NCBI RefSeq assembly: GCF_043643765.1 | Contig: NZ_JBHZSP010000015.1 | Coordinates: 17,339 to 81,338, forward strand | Direction of reading: 5' to 3' | Origin: Marinomonas posidonica_A | Lineage (GTDB): Bacteria > Pseudomonadota > Gammaproteobacteria > Pseudomonadales > Marinomonadaceae | Length of the DNA: 64,000 bases | In this document: positions 54,242 to 62,255 of the stretch, piece after piece | How positions within the stretch are numbered: the first letter of the stretch is position 1 | Layout: each line of letters opens with the position of its first letter | Program-made: the position numbers and the translations under genes | Notes under the pieces: generated by a model | What the model saw: the letters and a program-made list of their open reading frames with translations, nothing else | The model's database searches: none | Told to the model about the DNA's origin: nothing

Positions 54242-54790
54242 GACTCTTCCTAAAAATGAAAGTGAAACAGGTGTGATGCATTTAATAAAACAAGCGGAAC
54301 AGTAACCACTAAATGTGACAATCTGATGGCATAAAAATGAATTTTGCACATAGGTGCAAAAAATTGGTCTGACGTTTATTTGTTGCCTTTTTGATGGATG
54401 CTTTGCCTAAACTGGGAGCGTTGATGGCAACAGAAACAAGACCCATTAAGTGCTTCAAATACCAGGAAAATGCGCCTATCAGTGGACATTGAAGGTATAA
54501 AAAACATCACTATGCGGCGATCAAATACTTGATACCCTTATTAAAAAGGGCACTGGTATTTAATTCAAAATAAAGCCCTATCATTTTTGATAAATGGCGG
54601 GCTAACGACTCAGCTGAGCTTGGTATTCGTTTCAGTGAAGGTCTGGATTTTTACCTGGTAGCATCAAACGGAGCATGATCGAAATGCATTAAGTAATATC
54701 AGCCGGTAAGTCAGCTTTTACATCGTGTTTACTTACCATATATGGTGAATTGATAAGATCTTGTAATCCCCCTCATACGTATAAATCAGC
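54242..54790. other. Intergenic stretch, no gene seen
   Basis: About 550 AT-rich bases between the phosphatase gene and the DUF2256 gene (divergent). No plausible coding frame, tRNA or clear operator was found. There is an imperfect hairpin around 54522-54562 (an AAATAC / GTATTT pair enclosing CCCTT / AAGGG) and a short TATCA-TTTT-TGATA repeat near 54580-54593. Confidence 0.5.
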
Positions 54791-55018
54791 ATGGCCCACA
54801 AGAAACCCCATTTACCAGAAAAAATCTGTCTCGCTTGTCAGCGCCCGTTCACTTGGCGTAAAAAATGGGAGCGAGATTGGCAACACGTCAAATACTGCTC
54901 CGTTCGCTGTAAGAAGCAAGGCGCAAAACCGACCTTAAATACGAATAACGAATTGCCTACTAAGATGACTCCATCATGCGCTTGTGGTTTACTTTATGTA
55001 CAGCAGTCGAAGTACTGA
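54791..55018 (+). CDS. DUF2256 zinc-finger-like protein
   Basis: A small basic protein of 75 residues. Residues 1-45 are the DUF2256 core: KKPHLPEKICLACQRPFTW with a Cys-x2-Cys, WERDWQHVKYCSVRCKK with a second Cys pair, forming a probable zinc knuckle. Beyond it is a 30-residue tail with another Cys-x-Cys (SCACG) that DUF2256 proteins usually lack. Function unknown. It precedes mtgA by 19 bases from stop codon to start codon. Confidence 0.8.
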   Translation: MAHKKPHLPEKICLACQRPFTWRKKWERDWQHVKYCSVRCKKQGAKPTLNTNNELPTKMTPSCACGLLYVQQSKY

Positions 55019-55037
55019 GCCGTTGGACAATGGGTTA

Positions 55038-55745
55038 ATGCCGAAAAAAAGTAAACGCACACAATCTCATAAACGATGGCGTCGTTGGATGAACAAACTC
55101 TGGTCGATTTTCTGGCGATTGTCGTTATTGTTTATCTTAGTGATCTTTCTTTTCCGTTTCATTCCTTTGCCAACAACGGCTTTTATGCTGCAAAGTGATT
55201 ACCCAGTAAAGCAAGAATGGATCAGCATTGATAAGTTGCCTAATCATGTGGCATTGGCCATGGTGGCCTCTGAAGATCAACGTTTTCCCGAACATTATGG
55301 CGTGGACTTCGCGGCCATTCGTAAAGCACTAAAGCAATATTTTGATGGCGAGGGTTTACGAGGCGCCAGTACGATTACCCAACAAACGGCTAAAAATATT
55401 TTTCTATGGCCAGGGCAAAGCTTTCTGCGTAAAAGTCTGGAAGCAGGATTAGCGCTTAGTTTGGAGGCGCTTTGGGGCAAGAAACGTATTCTTGAAGTCT
55501 ATTTGAATATTGCCGAATTTGGTAAAGGCATTTATGGTATCGAAGCCGCCAGCCAACATTATTTCGGCCGCTCGGCTGAGCGCTTAACCAAAGATCAAGC
55601 CGCCCGTTTGGCGGTACTGTTACCTAGCCCTCGTACGCGTGATCCGGTCAATCTTACTCGCTATTTGCGCAAACGCGCCGTCTGGGTTGAACTGCAGATG
55701 CGTCAACTGGGCAGCCACTATTTGACCGCTATTCTGCAAAACTAA
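55038..55745 (+). CDS. mtgA: Monofunctional peptidoglycan glycosyltransferase MtgA
   Basis: Membrane-anchored GT51 enzyme that polymerises lipid II into glycan strands. From the ATG at 55038 it has 235 residues, close to E. coli MtgA. A basic N-terminus, one membrane anchor (about 20-45), then the catalytic motifs VASEDQRFPEHYGVD (general-base Glu), GASTITQQTAKNIFLW, and KKRILEVYLNIAEFG with GIEAASQHYFG. An in-frame extension back to 54984 would overlap the DUF2256 gene and lacks a ribosome binding site. It is followed by a terminator. Confidence 0.93.
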   Translation: MPKKSKRTQSHKRWRRWMNKLWSIFWRLSLLFILVIFLFRFIPLPTTAFMLQSDYPVKQEWISIDKLPNHVALAMVASEDQRFPEHYGVDFAAIRKALKQYFDGEGLRGASTITQQTAKNIFLWPGQSFLRKSLEAGLALSLEALWGKKRILEVYLNIAEFGKGIYGIEAASQHYFGRSAERLTKDQAARLAVLLPSPRTRDPVNLTRYLRKRAVWVELQMRQLGSHYLTAILQN

Positions 55746-55771
55746 TGCGTCATAAATGAACCGCCAAGAAC

Positions 55772-55808
55772 AAAAAAAGCGACACTCGATCATACCGTGT
55801 CGCTTTTT
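55772..55808 (+). terminator. Intrinsic terminator of mtgA
   Basis: A nine-base stem AAGCGACAC / GTGTCGCTT (55777-55785 and 55797-55805) with an 11-base loop, a T-run after and an A-run before. Confidence 0.85.
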
Positions 55809-56200
55809 CTATTTAAACAAGGCGGTGAATAAAACTTTACTGTTAGTAGTTAAATTGTTCAGGAGACCACAGTTCTAGACATTTTTAGTATTTGTTCTTT
55901 GCTAAATTCGTCTTCTAATCAGTAGATTTATTATACTGTGTGGTGCTAACCGTATAATTTGAGTCGTAAATAAAATGTCTTTTGATCAACAGTTTTAAGA
56001 TGCGGCTAATCTTTTTCAGTAACAAGATTACGACGCCGCCGAAAAACTATTTAAGTTTATCTGCTCTATCTTGCACAGTTGGCTATTTTAAATAGGCAAT
56101 AAAGCAAACCATACTGATACAATGCATGTATCAAAGACGATCAGATTAAGTCGTTAGAGTCAGACGTATGGAACACGTCTGAGACAGTATCATAATAAAA
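55809..56200. other. Intergenic stretch with a decayed reading frame
   Basis: About 390 bases between mtgA and the TRAP operon. A TATAAT at 55953-55958 stands before the broken frame described at 55975. The remainder is AT-rich and shows nothing recognisable; no terminator for the TRAP operon was clearly visible. Confidence 0.5.
55975..56091 (+). pseudogene. Decayed TPR-like gene fragment
   Basis: Frame from ATG 55975 reads MSFDQQF, stop, DAANLFQ, stop, QDYDAAEKLFKFI and ends soon after. Restoring glutamine at both stops (CAA to TAA, a single C-to-T change each) gives a continuous amphipathic helix pair that looks like the first TPR unit of a larger protein (DAANLFQ-QDYDAAEKLFK). This appears to be the 5' end of a gene that has lost the rest. 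Short length limits certainty. Confidence 0.4.
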
Positions 56201-57496
56201 CTAAGTTATAAGCCCCATAAAGATGTCTCCTGTCATAATCATAATGGCTACAAGTATGAAATCTGCAATTAAAAACGGCATAATGCCATAAAATATTTGC
56301 TCTAATCGAACAATATCCCGTGCCACTGAATGTATAACAAACACATTTAAGCCTACTGGAGGGGTAATCATTCCCATCTCAAGCAATTTAGCGACAAGAA
56401 GACCAAACCAGATTACATCAACACCGTAAGTAGCCATCAATGGAAGAAATAACGGCAAGGTTAATAACATCGCACCGACGGGTTCCAAGAACATTCCTAG
56501 CGCCAAATACACAAATGAGATCAGTAATAAAACAGCTACAACACCTAAATCTAGACTCTCAATCCCTGTACCAATAAAATGAGATAACCCACTAAGGGAA
56601 ACAAGTCGTGTAAATAAATTAGCGCCAATAGCAATAATAAAAAGCGAGCCACTTGCCAACAATGTATCAAGACAACTTTCTCCAACTCCTTGCATAGACA
56701 GAGATTTGTTGCCGAAACCAATCAGTAAAGAAATTACTGCACCGACAGCCCCAGCTTCAGTTGCCGTAAATATGCCAGAAAAAAGGCCTCCAAAAACTAC
56801 CATAACCATCAGAAGAACAGGCCACACCTCTTTTAGTGCCGCCTTTCTTTCTTCAAAACTTACTTGTTTTGTACGAGGCATTGATTTAGGCGCTAGAAAG
56901 TAGACCACCAAGACGACAAGAATATAGAGAGAAAGCGAGACAAGACCTATTATCAATCCACCAAGAAAGAGCTTGGTAATCGATACTTGAGCTTGAATTC
57001 CATACAGAATCAAAATCAAGCTAGGTGGAATTAACGCCCCAATAGTACCACCTGCAGCAACAGCGCCTGTAGCAAGGCGAATGTCATACCCCGTTTTATG
57101 CATTTCTGGGACAGCAATACGGCCGATGGCTGCAGAGCACGCAATCGACGATCCAGTAACCGCTGCAAAACCACCGGCACCAGCAAGAGACGATATAGCC
57201 AGCCCTCCTGGCAACCAACTAAGCCAAGCACGAGCAGCGTTAAATAACCCTTTCGTCAGCCCTGCATGATAAGAAACGTATCCCATGAGTAGGAACATTG
57301 GAACAGAACTTAAAGTCCAATTTGCAGCAAAACTATAAGGCGCAGTAGAAAGCATACTAAATGCTGCACGCTCACCAATAATGGCATAGATACCCACAAA
57401 AGATACGGCAATCAATGTCACACCAATGGGTACTCGTAAGAGAATTAAACTAAAAACAGCCGTAAGAGATACAACACCAATCGTAATAGGCTCCAT
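56201..57496 (-). CDS. dctM: TRAP transporter large permease (DctM)
   Basis: Large membrane subunit of a tripartite ATP-independent periplasmic transporter, 431 residues with about 12 helices. Motifs: GVVSLTAVFSLILLRVPIGVTL at the N-terminus, SIACSAAIGRIAVPEM, GTIGALIPPSLILILYGI, ATEAGAVGAV, and the C-terminal MGMITPPVGLNVFVI. It is coupled by a one-base overlap to dctQ. Works with the small permease and the solute receptor encoded upstream. Confidence 0.95.
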   Translation of the reverse strand: MEPITIGVVSLTAVFSLILLRVPIGVTLIAVSFVGIYAIIGERAAFSMLSTAPYSFAANWTLSSVPMFLLMGYVSYHAGLTKGLFNAARAWLSWLPGGLAISSLAGAGGFAAVTGSSIACSAAIGRIAVPEMHKTGYDIRLATGAVAAGGTIGALIPPSLILILYGIQAQVSITKLFLGGLIIGLVSLSLYILVVLVVYFLAPKSMPRTKQVSFEERKAALKEVWPVLLMVMVVFGGLFSGIFTATEAGAVGAVISLLIGFGNKSLSMQGVGESCLDTLLASGSLFIIAIGANLFTRLVSLSGLSHFIGTGIESLDLGVVAVLLLISFVYLALGMFLEPVGAMLLTLPLFLPLMATYGVDVIWFGLLVAKLLEMGMITPPVGLNVFVIHSVARDIVRLEQIFYGIMPFLIADFILVAIMIMTGDIFMGLIT

Positions 57497-57993
57497 TATG
57501 CACTCTCCTGATTAAACCGACCTGTAACCACTTGCACTAACCGCATAACTAAAACTAGCACCATTAACCCGTAACATATCGGCAATATCCAATACCCAGG
57601 CCAGACATAGAAAATAGCAGTTCCGGCTTCAATGTAGGCGTTACTTTGCGTTTGGTGATAAGCCTCAAGGATCGTCCCCCAAGTCAAAGCGACATAAACA
57701 AAAAATGATAGAATAAAGCCCAAAAAGTGAATAAAAGGCTGACTTGAATTGGGTAAGCGATCGGTAAGGATGGAGGCTTCTATATGTCTGCGTTTTACTT
57801 CTGCGTAAGCAATAGGCAAAAAGCTAATAACCAAGATGAAATATCTAGAAACCAGTTCAATGGTGGCAGGAAAACCACCATCGAATAGATTTCTCATCGC
57901 AACATCAGCAACAATAACAGCAGGCATAACACCTAGGATAAAAACCCCAATGCCCATCGTTAGCTTTTTCAAAATGCGTTCGAAACTAGACAT
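57496..57993 (-). CDS. dctQ: TRAP transporter small permease (DctQ)
   Basis: A 165-residue inner-membrane protein with four helices and the DctQ hallmark AVIVADVAMRNLF near the N-terminus and FLPIAYAEVKRRHIEASIL in the middle. One base separates it from the receptor gene and one base overlaps dctM. Confidence 0.92.
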   Translation of the reverse strand: MSSFERILKKLTMGIGVFILGVMPAVIVADVAMRNLFDGGFPATIELVSRYFILVISFLPIAYAEVKRRHIEASILTDRLPNSSQPFIHFLGFILSFFVYVALTWGTILEAYHQTQSNAYIEAGTAIFYVWPGYWILPICYGLMVLVLVMRLVQVVTGRFNQESA

Positions 57994-57994
57994 T

Positions 57995-59104
57995 TTAATG
58001 TGATCCGTACGTTTTCATATCAATGTGGCTCCAAATTTCCTGGTATCGAAGCTCAGCAAGCTCATCAGATGTTGTTACATTTGCAACCAGACCTTCCCAC
58101 TTTGTAAGCAATGCTTTGTAACGTTCCACTTTAGCTGCCGCATTTTTTATGCCTTTTTTAGACAGCTCTTCAGTAATACCTGCCATGTATTCTTCTCGAA
58201 TATCATTACCTTTTTTGACAAACGCCTTATCAGGATGAATAAATTCTATGCCTTTTTCTTTACCGATTTTCTCTGCTTCAGCGGCGGTATCTCGCCATGA
58301 ATAAATGGCAATCGTCTGTGCATATTGAGCAGCGCGAGCCATGGAAGCTCGGTCTTCCATACTCATCTTGTCCCAAACTCGTTCACTAACATTCGTCATT
58401 GCGGCCGCATTAAAAACCCCTTTATTAATTAAAGTCACATACTTCACAGCATCATAAAGCTGTATGTTTTTCAAATCGGCTACAGAACTATAGGTTGCAT
58501 CAGCGACACCAGAGCTCAAGGCTTCAAAAACTTCACTAGCTGGAAAATAAACTGGTAGAGCCCCCATTTTCGCCATCATGTAAGAGTACATGGCGCCGCC
58601 TGTCCGGACACGTAACCCTTTTAAATCATTAAGATTCTCTATTTTTTTGGTCGATAAAAGCTGATAGGCAGTTGTTGCATCCGAACCTAGGTAGACTTGA
58701 CCATTTTTAGAGAATTCCTTCATACACTCCTGGCAAGTAGCAATGTATTCAGTAACAGCAGATGCAATGGCTCGGTTATCTGTTCCTAGCATAGAGAGGT
58801 CGCCAACAATGCCACTTTCTATGTAATCAGCCGAGAAATAGGGGAAAATAACAGGCCCCATTTCAGTGATACCTTCTCGCAATGCTGCGTTCATTTCTCC
58901 CGGACCGACAAGACCAGATGGCGTATCATAGCCAGTCCAGCGACCATCCGTGAGCTCCTTTAATTTTTTAAATAAGGCCGGATAACCGGCTTGGGCCATA
59001 ACATGTTTAGGCCCAAACGCACTAGTTGCTCTAATCGTATCTGCTTGGGCATAATTTATTACACCAAAGGCTAATATAGCTGCAGTCATCACTATTTTTT
59101 TCAT
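57995..59104 (-). CDS. dctP: TRAP transporter solute-binding receptor (DctP)
   Basis: Periplasmic substrate receptor, 369 residues with signal peptide 1-21 (INYAQA). DctP features include the family arginine in the LKGLRVRTGGAMYSYMMAKMGALPVYFPASEVFEALSSGVADAT region that binds substrate carboxylates. A CQEC pair is present in the mature part. Given the adjacent cleavage enzyme, the ligand is probably an organic or amino-keto acid (inference). It follows the cleavage-enzyme gene by about 110 bases. Confidence 0.92.
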   Translation of the reverse strand: MKKIVMTAAILAFGVINYAQADTIRATSAFGPKHVMAQAGYPALFKKLKELTDGRWTGYDTPSGLVGPGEMNAALREGITEMGPVIFPYFSADYIESGIVGDLSMLGTDNRAIASAVTEYIATCQECMKEFSKNGQVYLGSDATTAYQLLSTKKIENLNDLKGLRVRTGGAMYSYMMAKMGALPVYFPASEVFEALSSGVADATYSSVADLKNIQLYDAVKYVTLINKGVFNAAAMTNVSERVWDKMSMEDRASMARAAQYAQTIAIYSWRDTAAEAEKIGKEKGIEFIHPDKAFVKKGNDIREEYMAGITEELSKKGIKNAAAKVERYKALLTKWEGLVANVTTSDELAELRYQEIWSHIDMKTYGSH

Positions 59105-59213
59105 TAATAACTCCTAATCTTTTATTTTTTTTATGTTTAAAGTTAATAACTATAATTTCGTTAAAACACTCAAAATTCATCTAAAATTACAAGGGAATTA
59201 ATATACATGTGCT

Positions 59214-60149
59214 CTAAAAGTTAACAGCATGAGCGCCTTTAAGCTGTAAACGCTCTCGGGCTTCGTCTGGTGTTGCTATCGTATAATCTAAGCTTTCAAG
59301 AATGCCTCGAACTTTCAAAACCTGTTCTGCATTTGACGTCGCCAGTTTCTTTGGCCCAATAGTCAAACTGTCTTCTAAACCCACACGAACATTGCCACCC
59401 AAAAGGGTGTTATGAGTACACATCGGCATTTGATGACGCCCAGCAGCTAAGATTGACCATTCAAAATCATTACCAAATAGGCGTTGGGCCGTACGAAGCA
59501 TTAAGAGTAAATTGTCTACCTCGGCACCAGTTCCCCCAAGAATCCCTAATGCAAACTGCAGAAAAAGCTTGCCGTCATATAGACCTCGATCAAGAACATT
59601 GGCTAAGTTATAGAGATGAGATAAGTCATAAATTTCAAATTCAAACCGTGATCCATGTCCTTTACCCATACGATTCAAAATCGCCTCAATGTTTTCAAAG
59701 GAGTTTTCAAACAATGTTCGTTTACTGGCTTCAAGAAAAGGTTTTTCCCAATCGTATTTAAATGTTTTGATTTTTTCTGCTGCGGGAAATAAACCACCAT
59801 TAATCGACCCCATATTCAATGAAGTCATCTCAGGGCTTGCTCTTTCAGGACCAGCCAAGCGCTCATCAATGCTCATTCCTGGCGCTCCGCCAGTGGTCAA
59901 GTTCAGTACAGCATTAGTTTGCTGCTTAATACGAGGAAGGAAATCCATAAAAATATCAGGATTAGCAGTCGGACGCCCATCTTTTGGATCCCGGGCATGT
60001 AGATGTAAAATCGAGGCTCCTGCCTCCGCCGCAGCAATCGATTCACCGACAATTTCATCCGGTGTAATAGGCAAGTAAGGGGACATAGACGGAGTATGGA
60101 GTGAGCCTGTAATCGCACATGTAACAATAACACTTTTATTTTTATTCAT
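59214..60149 (-). CDS. Beta-keto acid cleavage enzyme (BKACE, Kce/DUF849 family)
   Basis: A 311-residue zinc TIM-barrel enzyme that condenses a beta-keto acid with acetyl-CoA and cleaves it to acetoacetate plus a CoA ester; the first member known is the 3-keto-5-aminohexanoate cleavage enzyme of lysine fermentation. Zinc ligands His49 and His51 are seen in ILHLHARDP, and the TTGGAPGMSIDER and GRHQMPMCTHNTLLGGNVRVGLED motifs are intact. The true substrate varies across the family and is not deducible here. It sits between the GntR regulator and the TRAP genes. Confidence 0.9.
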   Translation of the reverse strand: MNKNKSVIVTCAITGSLHTPSMSPYLPITPDEIVGESIAAAEAGASILHLHARDPKDGRPTANPDIFMDFLPRIKQQTNAVLNLTTGGAPGMSIDERLAGPERASPEMTSLNMGSINGGLFPAAEKIKTFKYDWEKPFLEASKRTLFENSFENIEAILNRMGKGHGSRFEFEIYDLSHLYNLANVLDRGLYDGKLFLQFALGILGGTGAEVDNLLLMLRTAQRLFGNDFEWSILAAGRHQMPMCTHNTLLGGNVRVGLEDSLTIGPKKLATSNAEQVLKVRGILESLDYTIATPDEARERLQLKGAHAVNF

Positions 60150-60278
60150 TAAACATCTCCAATAAATAACACTCCAGATTGCTATGGAGTATTAAAAAGT
60201 ACTCTTAAATAATTATTTTTATATTGCCTACTTTTTATAATGGCTCGTTCATCTATAAAATTTTAAAACGAGTATAAA

Positions 60279-60935
60279 TCAACTATTCAGAACTCCTGAC
60301 TTCAATAAGTTATCTGCCGCTTTCTGCAAGTGATCACTCATAATGTCACAAGCTTTTTTTTCATCTCGATTTAAAACCGCATCCATAAGACATTGATGAT
60401 CTTCTTGTACATCAATGTAAATATCTTCCTTAACCCTATGCAGACTCAAATAACGTTCGGCTTGAGCAAACAGTTGCTCTCTGAAACGAAGCCACCAACG
60501 ATTTTCACAGGCAGAAACCAATGAATCATGGTATTCAGAGTGAACTTCCAACCATTCAATAGACAAAGTATCATTACCAATCGGAGTACGCAGAAGCTTA
60601 TGATGACTAGACAAAATAGAAGCTTCCCAATCTAAGTCTCCGGCCTTAATCGCTTCACTAAGACAATAGGACTCAATTTCAATACGAACTTCTGTCAATT
60701 GAATCATTTCAATAGCGGATACTGGCGCAACAATAAAACCACGCTGCTCCTCAGCAACAACCAATCCATCAGAAACCAAACGAGACAAGGCTTCACGAAC
60801 TGCTCCAGGACTTACCTTCAACACGTCACAAATCGGATCAATACGTAATCTATCTAGTGGATGATATTTACCGTACATAATATCCTTTAGTAACTGCTTA
60901 TATGCTGTCATTGCTTTTGATTTGGCTTCACTCAA
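60279..60935 (-). CDS. GntR-family (FadR/FCD subfamily) transcriptional regulator
   Basis: A 218-residue regulator. N-terminal winged helix about 5-75 with DRLRIDPICDVLKVSPGAVREALSRLVSDGLV, then a helical FCD ligand-binding domain with metal-ligand histidines in the late helices (HSEYHDSLVSAC, DHQCLMDAV, SDHLQKAADNLL). TTG start at 60935 with GGGAG ten bases upstream; an ATG at 60911 is an alternative. It probably controls the cleavage-enzyme/TRAP operon downstream and the divergent oxidoreductase through the AT-rich palindrome between them. Confidence 0.9.
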   Translation of the reverse strand: MSEAKSKAMTAYKQLLKDIMYGKYHPLDRLRIDPICDVLKVSPGAVREALSRLVSDGLVVAEEQRGFIVAPVSAIEMIQLTEVRIEIESYCLSEAIKAGDLDWEASILSSHHKLLRTPIGNDTLSIEWLEVHSEYHDSLVSACENRWWLRFREQLFAQAERYLSLHRVKEDIYIDVQEDHQCLMDAVLNRDEKKACDIMSDHLQKAADNLLKSGVLNS

Positions 60936-60981
60936 GGCCCAATTACTCCCACGAAATAACTCTAATTCACTTGAATCCTAG

Positions 60982-61030
60982 AATATATTTTTAAACATGT
61001 AAAATATATTTTTATATAAAAATATATTTT
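60982..61030. promoter_or_regulatory. Perfect 30-bp AT palindrome and repeats, likely GntR operator
   Basis: Bases 61001-61030 form a perfect palindrome with two AAATATATTTT half-sites, and a third copy of AATATATTTTT lies at 60982-60992, 20 bases (about two helical turns) before the second. It falls midway between the divergent gntR and oxidoreductase starts. Confidence 0.6.
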
Positions 61031-61123
61031 ATTTGCTAACCTATAAATAATATCAGCCACTTTATCAGTGCTTTTTAAGCATCCAAATGAATAAAATTTA
61101 GCAAGCTAATGACAGGAAAAACC

Positions 61124-62134
61124 ATGATAAACAAAAACCTACAGATCATTTTAAAATCCCGTCCCAAAGCCAGTATCAGCAAGCAGAATTTTTCTTTGCA
61201 TCAATCGGAGATGCCACTCCCACAAGCAGGTGAAGTCTTACTAAAAACCCTTTACCTATCTTTGGATCCATATATGAGAGGAAGAATGTATGGCGCTACG
61301 TCTTACGCCGCTCCAGTTAAGTTAGGAAATGTGATGATTGGTGAAACGATCAGCGAGGTAATCCAAAGCAACAATGCAAACTTCGCTGTTGGTCAACTAG
61401 TATCGTCTCCGCACGGCTGGCAGCAATATGCGATTTCTGATGGTAACGATTTAGTGGCATTGCCTAAATATGATGTTTCTCCAAGTGCTTACCTTGGTAT
61501 ATTGGGCTTAACTGGGTTAACTGGATACGGTGCATTAATTCGCCATGGTCAACCTAAAGCAGGCGAGACATTAGTTGTTTCGGCGGCAAATGGCGGTGTT
61601 GGGTCCATCGTGGCACAAACAGGACGTAATCTTGGCTGTAATGTAATAGGCATTACAGGAGGGGAAAAAAAGTGCAAAATACTTGAAACAGAACTCAACA
61701 TTAAGGCACTGGATTATAAAGATTCCAACTTTTCTACAAACCTAAAAAAACTAACTCCAAAAGGAATTGATATTTTCTTTGATAATGTCGGTGGAGATAT
61801 CGCGTTTGAAGCGTTAAATAATATGGCAGTTCATGGACGATTTCTCGTATGCGGTACCATATCTTTTGATCGTAACGCCCCTCAGGACAAAAGCCACGAC
61901 CGCTTCCCTAATGCCTTTGCCCAGCTACTTATTAAGAGGCTCAAAGTTCAAGGCTTCATATTTGATGAGTTAATAGATATGAAAGAGGAATATCATCAAC
62001 AGGCGATAAAATGGTTGAAGGACGAAAAAATAACCTTTAGAGAGCATATTGTTGAAGGCCTAGATAATGCACCGGAAGCTTTCATGTCATTATTCCGAGG
62101 ACAAAACATCGGAAAATTAATTGTCAAAGTATAA
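61124..62134 (+). CDS. NADP-dependent medium-chain oxidoreductase (CurA/YncB-like)
   Basis: A 336-residue zinc-free MDR enzyme of the leukotriene B4 dehydrogenase/curcumin reductase group that reduces alpha,beta-unsaturated ketones. Motifs: LYLSLDPYMRGRMY, GLTGLTGYGALIRHG, the cofactor loop SAANGGVGSIVAQTGRNLGC and FDNVGGDIAFEALNNM. ATG 61124 is chosen because AGGA lies six bases upstream; an ATG at 61109 would precede that site. It is divergent from the gntR/BKACE/TRAP unit and so probably in the same pathway. Confidence 0.9.
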   Translation: MINKNLQIILKSRPKASISKQNFSLHQSEMPLPQAGEVLLKTLYLSLDPYMRGRMYGATSYAAPVKLGNVMIGETISEVIQSNNANFAVGQLVSSPHGWQQYAISDGNDLVALPKYDVSPSAYLGILGLTGLTGYGALIRHGQPKAGETLVVSAANGGVGSIVAQTGRNLGCNVIGITGGEKKCKILETELNIKALDYKDSNFSTNLKKLTPKGIDIFFDNVGGDIAFEALNNMAVHGRFLVCGTISFDRNAPQDKSHDRFPNAFAQLLIKRLKVQGFIFDELIDMKEEYHQQAIKWLKDEKITFREHIVEGLDNAPEAFMSLFRGQNIGKLIVKV

Positions 62135-62255
62135 GCCCAAAAAAGCAAATACTGCTTCAACGTCCCCTTTACAGTATTATGGCTTTTCGTTGGCTTTAAA
62201 TTAAAAGGTGATGTGCTACTCTTTTAACCTATGGATGTTTGCTAGGAGAGCAGAA

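Noticed and set aside
54522..54562. Possible attenuator or riboswitch in the 550-base gap
   Set aside because: The pairing is imperfect, no conserved riboswitch core was recognised, and the nearest genes start in opposite directions at a distance.
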